Source: JAAZFF01 sp964405775 (GTDB taxonomy: Bacteria; Verrucomicrobiota; Kiritimatiellia; RFP12; UBA3636). From it: a stretch of DNA of 15,934 nucleotides. The translations under genes were made by a program, and so were the position numbers. The stretch is from contig CAYOPG010000050.1 in the NCBI GenBank assembly GCA_964405775.1, positions 1 through 15,934 on the forward strand, read 5' to 3'. Shown here piece by piece: positions 1 through 6,754 of this stretch (its first letter is position 1; each line of letters opens with the position of its first letter). The notes below the pieces were generated by a model. It saw only the letters and a program-made list of their open reading frames with translations, made no database searches and was not told where the DNA came from.

Positions 1-7
1 TAGTGTG

Positions 8-146
8 GACTCTGCCACGGGTTCTGATTTATGTAATCTTACAACTCCATGCAAGATTACAATGGGGGTATTGCTGTGGCAGGGTGGTGACTCTGCCATG
101 GGTAAGGGTTTATTTAATCTGGAAACTTCATGCAAGATTACAATGG
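8..146. repeat. Two diverged copies of an 81-bp direct repeat
   Basis: Copy 1 (8-65) and copy 2 (89-146) align at an exact 81-base offset. They share GACTCTGCCA near the left end and the 18-base block CATGCAAGATTACAATGG at the right end (48-65 and 129-146), with diverged sequence between. Because 81 is a multiple of three, the repeat stays open in one plus-strand frame and gives a repeated 27-residue peptide. Composition and lack of start signals argue against real coding. It lies downstream of the minus-strand glycosidase, so it could be an intergenic repeat family or a 3' mRNA structure. Whether copies exist elsewhere in the genome cannot be seen here. Confidence 0.7.
12..82. repeat. Nested inverted repeats inside the first repeat copy
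   Basis: An inner perfect 9-base inverted repeat, TGTAATCTT (32-40) with AAGATTACA (53-61), sits inside an outer perfect 7-base pair, CTGCCAC (12-18) with GTGGCAG (76-82). The second direct-repeat copy keeps the right inner arm but has only 7 of 9 matches in the left arm (TTTAATCTG), so the hairpin is decayed there. On the minus strand this lies about 170 bases or more past the glycosidase stop and could act as a transcript-end structure. No T-run follows the stem, so it is not a classical intrinsic terminator. Confidence 0.45.
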
Positions 147-248
147 TGTCATCCTTTGAAAAGCATCAACGCCTCCCGTAATCTCGTTTTCTGGGGTGCT
201 CGATTATGGCGGGGGCTGGTTTGACGCTCTTGACTATCAGGCTGCGGG

Positions 249-2618
249 TTACTTTCTTGTAGTACGGAGGCCGAGTCCTTCGATTGTTGAAACATCCACA
301 GAGACGGAGATATCTTCAGGCGCCTCTATGCTGTAGTTGAAGACCTTGCCATCTTTGCTCCAGGAGACTTTCACGGTGTCGTCGCCAACAGGCATGACGC
401 CTGCGCAATGCTCCAGTGGCACATCGGGAAAAACCACCTCAACTTTCCTGCCAACGTAGTCGATATTGCGTATTCCCACGACGTCGCGGAATAGCAGTCG
501 CTCGACATGGCTGGCGAAGCCGTGTGAACAGCTCGCAGTCGGTGAATCGTGCTCCCAGAGTGTTCCGGTGGTCTCGACCATCTTTCGGAAATAGTCTTTA
601 GACTCTTCCAGTATCTGAGCAGAAAGCCCAAGGCGCGAAAGTAGTTCTGTGCGCATGGGCTGTCCGATCATCGCGTTGGCGAAATGAATCTCAGGATGCT
701 TTTTCGTCTGTTTGCGGTCTGGGCCGAAATCCTTCCTTAGCGTTTCCCAGAGCTGGGGAAATTCTTCGATCGTGGCTGTGCCGAAGAAAAACGCATAGTA
801 TTGGCAAACTTCAGTGCGCTCACCCGAGAGCTCGAGCGTTCCGTCTGGACGGCGGATTGCGTTGTCGACGAAGAACACTCCGTCGAAGGACTGTTTGCGG
901 ATGGTTGTTCTCATGGCTTCAGCCTGCGCCTTCAGCTCGGGCATTCCATACATGCGGTCAATGGATTCAAGAGCGGCGGCATACGTCATGTTGGAAGGGT
1001 AGTTGACGTCCTGCACGAGTTCGTTAGCCCGGGACCATTCGATGAACACCCAGCCCTTCAGTTTTTCGAGAAGTCCGTCGTCGTTCATGAATTGTTTGAA
1101 GTAGTCTATGAGCGCAAGCACTTTTGGTTTGAACGCGTCAACCATGTCACGGTCGCCGCTACGGTACAGGTACTCCTCAAGCTGGAACACGAACCACATT
1201 GCCCAGTTGGGGATGAACGCGCCATCGTCATGATCCGAGGGGTAGCACATTGGCAGCATGCCATCCGGCAGGGATTTGAATTTTTCAGGCAGCAGGAAGT
1301 TTTCGAAAAACATACGCTCCATATCCGCGGATCCGCAGAGGTCCGCCGACACGCGCCCGATGTAGAAGCTGTCGCAAAGCCAACCGGCGCGCTCGCGTCC
1401 GGCGCAGTCCGTGAAAGTGTCGACCGCATTCTGCTTGAACGTCTCTCTCGCGGCGTCGAATATGGAGTCCAGGGCGTTGTCCGAAGATTTGAACGACGCT
1501 CGTTCCGCAGTCGGGTTCACGTATTCGCGGAAGTATATGTTCGATATTTCACACGCACCGTGCTCGACGATTACCTTTAGATACTTCATCTCGTACGGCT
1601 CGAATGTCTCAAGATTATAGACGCCGGGTTCCGCCAAGTCGTAGGTAACAACGTTGGCGCAGCAGTAGCGGGTGGTGGATACATCGTCGTTGATTAGAAG
1701 CTCGTCGAAGGTAAAATACAGGCGTATCGGGGTGCTGCATTTTACCGTCGCTCCGAAGAATCCCGCATTGTTCCTTGTGAACTCCAGAGTGCGGAAGTCT
1801 CCATCAGCCATTTCAAGGCGATCGCCTTCCTTTAACGGGTTGTTGACCGCGACATTCATCTTTGGTTCCAGCCTCTGAACTCGGTAGAACGGTATGTCCT
1901 CCAGTTCACTCTCCAAGTACCCGCGGAGTTTGGGCCCGATGTTCTTGATCGTGCGGTCTGCCCATACGGGTTTATCGGGGTTGAATTCTACGGCTCCCTT
2001 GAAGCGTACGCAGAGAGGGCGCATAATCTTGAATTCAGGATAAGGCGCGCATCTTGCGATGAGCCTAAGCTGGGCTACAGTCTCTAGATCCTGAGCGTCG
2101 AATCCTCCGCCCACTCGCCAGGCGGCGTAGTCTTGAGACATTCGATAGACTTCCGAAAATGCCCGCTGGAAACTGTAGCGCTGCACTTTCTGCAGCCGGT
2201 GTTCCAGCTCCCGCGCCTCGAACCTCTCGCCATCCCCACCAGTAGAAGCCAGCACGCGCGCGCCGCAGACAACCTCGGCTTGAAGAAACGCCGGCTGGTC
2301 GAGCAGATAATAGCTGTTTACGTTGTAGCCAGCGACCTCGACGGCGATCGTGTTGATGCCGGGATTGCATTTACCCTTCAGGCTCCATTCGTCTATACGC
2401 GCGTACCCGTGCGGCCCTCTCGCGGGACCGTATCCGAGAAATTCCCCGTTCAGAAAAATCCGGTATATTGAAGAAGCCGTCAGCCTAACTATCGCGTCTC
2501 CAGCGTCCTCTCCTCTGACCTGAACGCGAAAGCCAACGAACAAGTTCATCTCATAGCTGCGCCCCTTAAGCCAGACGGGTTGGCCCGATACAAACCCAGC
2601 CCCAGTTACATTTTTCAT
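249..2618 (-). CDS. GH78-like glycosidase (alpha-L-rhamnosidase family), cytoplasmic
   Basis: A 789-residue protein when started at ATG 2618. The N-terminal part (about 20-150) is a beta-sandwich-like region containing RIFLNGEFLGYGPARGP, as in the accessory domains of family 78 rhamnosidases. The (alpha/alpha)6 catalytic region follows, with DCAGRERAGW at about 404-413, which corresponds to the GH78 'DCPxRxERxGW' general-acid motif. TLWEHDSPTASCSHGFASHV at about 686-705 matches the conserved 'WE..ds...SxxH' segment near the base. A C-terminal beta-domain ends the protein. No signal peptide is visible, so it probably acts on oligosaccharides or glycosides taken up into the cell. The reading frame is open further upstream to an ATG at 2702 (817 residues), but that start overlaps the methyltransferase gene by 41 bases and has CCTCCTC rather than a ribosome site in front. 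ATG 2618 has a weak GGGG upstream and starts close to the conserved region. The fold and family are fairly sure; rhamnose specificity is not. Confidence 0.8.
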   Translation of the reverse strand: MKNVTGAGFVSGQPVWLKGRSYEMNLFVGFRVQVRGEDAGDAIVRLTASSIYRIFLNGEFLGYGPARGPHGYARIDEWSLKGKCNPGINTIAVEVAGYNVNSYYLLDQPAFLQAEVVCGARVLASTGGDGERFEARELEHRLQKVQRYSFQRAFSEVYRMSQDYAAWRVGGGFDAQDLETVAQLRLIARCAPYPEFKIMRPLCVRFKGAVEFNPDKPVWADRTIKNIGPKLRGYLESELEDIPFYRVQRLEPKMNVAVNNPLKEGDRLEMADGDFRTLEFTRNNAGFFGATVKCSTPIRLYFTFDELLINDDVSTTRYCCANVVTYDLAEPGVYNLETFEPYEMKYLKVIVEHGACEISNIYFREYVNPTAERASFKSSDNALDSIFDAARETFKQNAVDTFTDCAGRERAGWLCDSFYIGRVSADLCGSADMERMFFENFLLPEKFKSLPDGMLPMCYPSDHDDGAFIPNWAMWFVFQLEEYLYRSGDRDMVDAFKPKVLALIDYFKQFMNDDGLLEKLKGWVFIEWSRANELVQDVNYPSNMTYAAALESIDRMYGMPELKAQAEAMRTTIRKQSFDGVFFVDNAIRRPDGTLELSGERTEVCQYYAFFFGTATIEEFPQLWETLRKDFGPDRKQTKKHPEIHFANAMIGQPMRTELLSRLGLSAQILEESKDYFRKMVETTGTLWEHDSPTASCSHGFASHVERLLFRDVVGIRNIDYVGRKVEVVFPDVPLEHCAGVMPVGDDTVKVSWSKDGKVFNYSIEAPEDISVSVDVSTIEGLGLRTTRK

Positions 2619-2661
2619 AATCTTAGTAACCCCGTATTGGTTTTTAATGTTTATAAAGTGA

Positions 2662-3540
2662 TTAGTCTTCGTGCGGGTCGTCCCCGCCGTGTTCGTGCTC
2701 ATGAGGAGGCGGTACTATTGTCCGGTCTTTTGCGACACGCTGCCGTACCGACTCATAGAGGAGTATTGTCGTTGCGGAGGCCACATTTAGAGAATCGCAT
2801 TGTCCGAGCATTGGGATGCGGACTGTAGCGGTGTTTGGAGAGCGGAGCCAGGCATCGCTCAGTCCGTACTGCTCGGCTCCGACCACAATGGCTGTGTTGC
2901 CGGATAGATCATAGTCCGTATGCAGCTTTTCCGCATGCGGTGTGGAAGCAAGAATCGTAAAACCGCGCTCCACGAGGAATTGGATTGCTTCCTCCGTGGT
3001 GGTGTCAACCACGGGTAGCGAAAAGAGCGTTCCAATGCTGGCTCGCACGACGTTGGGGTTCTGTATGTCGGTGCAGTGGTCACACACTATCACTGCGGCT
3101 GCGCCCGCAGAATCGGCGGAACGGAGGATTGTTCCGAGATTGCCGGGCTTTTCTATGCCTTCCGCAACTACGACCAGCGCGTTCGGCGGTAGCTGCAGAT
3201 CTGAAAGCGCGATGTGAATTTGCGGTCCGATTACTATAAGGCCATCGGGGCGGTCGCGCGCGGAGATCTTCTCGAATACTTGCGGTGTGCAGGTGATGTG
3301 TGCCGCGCCGCGCGCCGCGCACCGGTCTATAAGGATATGCTCATGAGAGCCCATGAAAAAATCAGAACAAGTCACGATTTGCCTCGGTACGTAGGCGTTA
3401 TCCAGGGCGCGCTTGATTTCGCGATAACCCTCAACCAGAAGCGCGCTGGCCTCGTCACGGTGAGAACGTTGACGCAGGCGCACTATTTCCTTGATCTTCG
3501 GGTTAGACGGACTCGTTATGTGCAGTGGCGGTGGTGGCAT
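2662..3540 (-). CDS. SpoU/TrmH-family RNA 2'-O-methyltransferase
   Basis: A 292-residue SPOUT-class, AdoMet-dependent RNA ribose methyltransferase. The N-terminal about 105 residues resemble the substrate-binding domain found before the catalytic domain in RlmB/TsnR-like enzymes (ITSPSNPKIKEIVRLRQR, then LLVEGYREIKRAL). The catalytic knot has motif 1, GNLGTILRSAD (133-143), motif 2, NPNVVRASIGTLFSLPV (161-177), GAEQYGLS (221-228), and motif 3, LGQCDSLNVASATTILLYE (245-263). These place it near 23S rRNA guanosine-2'-O methyltransferases, but the target nucleotide cannot be read from sequence. The C-terminal tail (about 278-292) is rich in His, Asp and Glu (PPPHEHEHGGDDPHED), which is unusual for the family. 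The glycosidase gene follows on the same strand after about 43 bases. A TATAAT lies just upstream of the start. Confidence 0.9.
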   Translation of the reverse strand: MPPPPLHITSPSNPKIKEIVRLRQRSHRDEASALLVEGYREIKRALDNAYVPRQIVTCSDFFMGSHEHILIDRCAARGAAHITCTPQVFEKISARDRPDGLIVIGPQIHIALSDLQLPPNALVVVAEGIEKPGNLGTILRSADSAGAAAVIVCDHCTDIQNPNVVRASIGTLFSLPVVDTTTEEAIQFLVERGFTILASTPHAEKLHTDYDLSGNTAIVVGAEQYGLSDAWLRSPNTATVRIPMLGQCDSLNVASATTILLYESVRQRVAKDRTIVPPPHEHEHGGDDPHED

Positions 3541-3572
3541 CGTGTTTTCTCTCAGTAGATTAGCTGCCTTGC

Positions 3573-3600
3573 ATTATATCGCAAACACGACCGCAATGAA
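3573..3600 (-). promoter_or_regulatory. Putative sigma70-type promoter for the methyltransferase-glycosidase unit
   Basis: On the minus strand a perfect TATAAT (plus coordinates 3573-3578) is placed so that transcription would start near 3566, about 25 bases before the ATG at 3540. The -35 region is poor (TTTCAT-like at 16 to 17 bases spacing), so the promoter may be weak or activator-dependent. Confidence 0.4.
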
Positions 3601-3689
3601 AGTGAGGTCTTTTTCACTTGCAGTTATCATCCATTTCGTGTTTTGATGCCTAACAGATGTAGACTCTCTTTTGATTAAAAATATACAAT

Positions 3690-3702
3690 GGAGTTGAATA
3701 TG
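3690..3702 (+). promoter_or_regulatory. Ribosome site and out-of-frame ATG for the Gly-rich protein
   Basis: GGAG at 3690-3693 is followed, after six bases, by ATG at 3700-3702, an ideal translation start. In the sequence as given this frame reads MIKKLG and then hits TGA at 3718. One additional A in the A7 run at 3705-3711 would join this start to the long frame and restore a basic n-region (MIKKTR) in front of the hydrophobic stretch. The long frame's own ATG at 3717 has no usable ribosome site. Confidence 0.6.
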
Positions 3703-3716
3703 ATAAAAAAACTAGG

Positions 3717-4994
3717 ATGATTATAATTGCCTTCATGTGTTTTACGGGGGTGGCTGATGCGGCAACCAACATTTGGCAGGCGGAGACAAATGTCAATGCA
3801 TCGTATGCCGGCAACTGGAGCCTCGGGCGTGCTCCGATCTCCTCGGACGACATACTGCTCGACGGAACTTCCGTCGCCAATCTGATCTGGGACGAGGCAG
3901 CGACCAACGTCGTTGCCTCTTGGACGCAGATGCCCGGCTACACAGGTTCGGTGACGTTCGAGACCGTTTACGGCAATACTGGTTTCACTAATTTCACGAT
4001 TACCGGCGACGCTGTGGTCAAGGGCGGCAACTGGACGCATTCGGTCAACTCCTCGACTGAGTCAAAACGCCTGAGCGTGACTATCGGCGGAGACTTTGAC
4101 CTCGACGGCGCCACAATCACCGGAGACTCTCTCGGCTACGGTGCCGGTAGGGGCCCGGGCGCAGGATCCGGCGAATGGTTCGGCGGGGGGTACGGTGGCT
4201 ACGCAGGAGGCAGTAGTAATCCCAAATTTACCGCGAAATCATACGGTTCGGTATTGAGACCCGTCAATATCGGGAGCGGTGGCGGAAATCCCTACGGAGG
4301 CGGCGCCATAAGGCTTAGAGTGGCTGGTGCGTTGGATATCTCGGGAACCGTGACTGCAAATGGCGGCGACTGGGGATCCTCGCGTGGTGGCGGTTCGGGT
4401 GGGAGCATCTGGATTACAGCGCTGGCAATGTCAGGCGACGGGAGCATCTCGGCGAACGGAGGCAACAGTGGTGGCGGTGGCGGACGCATAGCGATTGAAC
4501 TTGGGGCAGACGGATGGGACAACTGGGACGGAACGGTCAATGCGCATGGCGGAGCCGGAGCATATTGCGGCGCAGCGGGGACAATACGAAAGTGGGATCC
4601 CTCGATGACTGCGCACGATGGTCTGGTGCTTGTTGACAATAACAGCAATGTCACGGCGACCAACGCAATAATCACGCCGCTCCCCGCATTCGCCGAATCA
4701 ACGGAGATTCTGGCCAGGACTGCTTGGCATGTTACAGGCAAGGGTAATCTGGCGTTGCTTGCAGGCGCAGAAATCGAAGAACTAGAGATGGACGCCCAGA
4801 CGCGACTTGAACTTAACGGGGAAAAACTGGTCGTCGGCCGACTGGTCGTTGACACCGTCAGGTTCCCGATTGGCACATACACCATCGCTGACAGCCCGCT
4901 ATTCACAGATGTCATAGGGACTGGGGAGATTCAAGTTGTAGGCTCCAAACACGTTGGATTGATCGTGGTCCGGTTAGGCCGGCTGTGCGCCTAA
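3717..4994 (+). CDS. Exported Gly-rich repeat protein, probable beta-helix
   Basis: 425 residues from ATG 3717; the natural start is probably ATG 3700, one base out of frame. The first residues, MIIIAFMCFTGVADA, look like the hydrophobic core and Ala-x-Ala cleavage site of a signal peptide, but without the upstream start they lack basic residues. The mature part opens with NIWQ and NWSLGRAPISSDDILLDG, a pattern common in surface proteins with parallel beta-helix repeats. Residues 195-280 contain three imperfect rungs of about 28-30 residues, each ending in ANGG or AHGG, with strings such as GSGGSIWI and GGGGGRIAI. The C-terminal 100 residues form a second beta-rich segment. No catalytic motif was seen, so a structural or adhesin-like surface role is inferred. 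The TAA stop overlaps the stop of the convergent GTPase gene. Confidence 0.75.
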   Translation: MIIIAFMCFTGVADAATNIWQAETNVNASYAGNWSLGRAPISSDDILLDGTSVANLIWDEAATNVVASWTQMPGYTGSVTFETVYGNTGFTNFTITGDAVVKGGNWTHSVNSSTESKRLSVTIGGDFDLDGATITGDSLGYGAGRGPGAGSGEWFGGGYGGYAGGSSNPKFTAKSYGSVLRPVNIGSGGGNPYGGGAIRLRVAGALDISGTVTANGGDWGSSRGGGSGGSIWITALAMSGDGSISANGGNSGGGGGRIAIELGADGWDNWDGTVNAHGGAGAYCGAAGTIRKWDPSMTAHDGLVLVDNNSNVTATNAIITPLPAFAESTEILARTAWHVTGKGNLALLAGAEIEELEMDAQTRLELNGEKLVVGRLVVDTVRFPIGTYTIADSPLFTDVIGTGEIQVVGSKHVGLIVVRLGRLCA

Positions 4995-6754
4995 GAAAAA
5001 CTGTTTGCAAGCCGACGGAGGAGTGACACCTCTTCGGCTATGCCGCGGCCGGCGGAGACAGAAACTGGTTCTGCAAGTTTTAGTGCCTGAGCGGGTATTT
5101 TCCTTACCGTGCGGTTTACGCGAATCTGCAGGAGCCATGAGGGCAGGAGCCACCAGAATAGCAGCAGGAGAATCGAATGGCCGAAGAAATCGCCCGATAG
5201 ATATTTGTCTGGGTCGAATTGCACTGTCGCCAAATACCAGTTCACTGACACTAAAACTCCAATCCATATCGCTGCCACGATCACGGGGAGATTCAAAATC
5301 CAGATGAACAGCGGATGGCTCAATCTATCCGCTTCTTTACGCACTGCGGAGTTAATCGCTTCAACCCAAGCGGCTCGCGAACGACCCAATGCCGGGGCAA
5401 GTTCTTCTGAGTCAGCCGCGTTTCGTACGGAGTTGTTGAAGCCCGCTGCGACAAGACTGTCGGCTATGGATGGCCAACTCTCCAGAAAAGAGCGCTGGGC
5501 GGCTGTGCAATCCACGCCGGATATCCCTTCGCCTAACGACTGGCTCAACTCGCGTTCATATTTTTCCGGATCTCGCGCTATTTTCGCCGAACGCGCCATG
5601 GTCGCCGCGAGTGTCACCGGGTTTAATAGCCGCAGGACAGAGAACGGTGACCTGAAATCAACGAGCCTACGCCATAGCCCGATGTAAATCCCGACCGGGC
5701 CCCACCAGCGTCGGGCAAGAGCGCCACATAGAGAGGCTGTGATGCCCTCGGATTCTTCGTCAGCCCGCAGCGACACTGCCTCAGCCAGCTTGTCGGACAG
5801 CACTTTATCGAGTTCCGCAATTTTCGATTCTACGTTTCCCAGCTCCGACAGCGACTCCGAGGCCGCCTTACGCACTAGTTCTTCCGCCGTCTCCCGAAGA
5901 TGGCAGGCTTGCTTGACGCGGTGGTCAGCGAAAACCCGACTACCCGCAAGCTCCGCGACGGCAGCTCTGAGTTTATCTAATTCGTTTACGTTGTGCAATG
6001 GCGGCGCCTCTTCCGTCCAACTTGGGTTGTCCAATCCACCCTTTGCGGAGACAAGGAAGATCCCGCCGGATTTTCGCGTCCAAGTCTGAGAGATGTATGA
6101 GCGGAAGTCTGGCAGAATGTCATTGCGCAACTCGGCTTCGGGAATGCGGTCGCAGCGGTTCAGGACTATGAACACGTATTCGCCCGCAAAGGAATCAACC
6201 CAGGTTTTTAGCGCATACACGTTGTCGCGGCGCTTTGGGTTGGAGGCATCGAAAACGCAGACAAGTGCGTCCGAGAGACGCATCGCCTCTTCTAGCAGCG
6301 GGCGGTGCCGTTCGCATTCTGCGCTGTCAGTGTCAGGCGTGTCGAGCATGAGCGCATCTGGCAGGGCTGTTGTAGGGATGGTGATCAAGTCTGGCTTTTC
6401 GCAGAGGAACTGGCTTGGTAGCGCCGCTGCGTCAGAGGCGGTGCGCGCAATGATTGTTACTCCGCGCGTGGTTGGACGGCTGTCTCCGGTGGCCACGGCA
6501 TCGTCAGCGCCCACAAGCGCGTTTATGAGCGTAGATTTACCTGATCCCGTGGAACCGACTACGGTTATTACGGGCTTTGAATCGAAACGCGCTTTCATGG
6601 AGGCAAGTCGTGTTTCATATTCTGTCACAACGGCGCGCAACACTTTCGATGGACGCCAATGCGGCAGGGCGTCCAGACTGCGTCCTAAAGCCATGATTCC
6701 TTCACGCTGTGTTTCGAAAGCGATCATGGCGTTGGCTCTTTCTTTCTCGTTCAT
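4991..6754 (-). CDS. Dynamin-like membrane GTPase, second of a tandem pair
   Basis: A 587-residue GTPase with all main G motifs: G1 P-loop GSTGSGKST (67-75), a G2-like RPTTRG (93-98), G3 DTPD (138-141), G4 NRCD (199-202, an NKxD variant) and a G5-like SAK (236-238). A helical region containing SLSELGNVESKIAELDKVLS (about 301-320) follows. Two hydrophobic segments (about 481-507 and 526-545) are likely membrane-inserting. This layout of N-terminal GTPase, helical stalk and C-terminal paired hydrophobic segment is that of bacterial dynamin-like proteins, which remodel or fuse membranes; its specific role here is unknown. The start ATG is preceded by AAGGGG and overlaps the TGA of the upstream GTPase (ATGA), so the two are translationally coupled and probably work as a hetero-pair. 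Confidence 0.8.
   Translation of the reverse strand: MNEKERANAMIAFETQREGIMALGRSLDALPHWRPSKVLRAVVTEYETRLASMKARFDSKPVITVVGSTGSGKSTLINALVGADDAVATGDSRPTTRGVTIIARTASDAAALPSQFLCEKPDLITIPTTALPDALMLDTPDTDSAECERHRPLLEEAMRLSDALVCVFDASNPKRRDNVYALKTWVDSFAGEYVFIVLNRCDRIPEAELRNDILPDFRSYISQTWTRKSGGIFLVSAKGGLDNPSWTEEAPPLHNVNELDKLRAAVAELAGSRVFADHRVKQACHLRETAEELVRKAASESLSELGNVESKIAELDKVLSDKLAEAVSLRADEESEGITASLCGALARRWWGPVGIYIGLWRRLVDFRSPFSVLRLLNPVTLAATMARSAKIARDPEKYERELSQSLGEGISGVDCTAAQRSFLESWPSIADSLVAAGFNNSVRNAADSEELAPALGRSRAAWVEAINSAVRKEADRLSHPLFIWILNLPVIVAAIWIGVLVSVNWYLATVQFDPDKYLSGDFFGHSILLLLFWWLLPSWLLQIRVNRTVRKIPAQALKLAEPVSVSAGRGIAEEVSLLRRLANSFS

Noticed and set aside
3..224. Open plus-strand frame giving a repeated 27-residue peptide (LHARLQW twice)
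   Set aside because: It is a by-product of the 81-base repeat being a multiple of three. It has no ribosome site and an odd composition.
801..1580. Long plus-strand open frame (259 codons) opposite the glycosidase
   Set aside because: It lies fully antisense to a well-supported gene and is a mirror of its codon use; no recognisable motifs.
3600..3619. Inverted repeat AAGTGA / TCACTT upstream of the methyltransferase promoter
   Set aside because: Only 6 bases per arm; expected by chance at this length, and no second site was seen.
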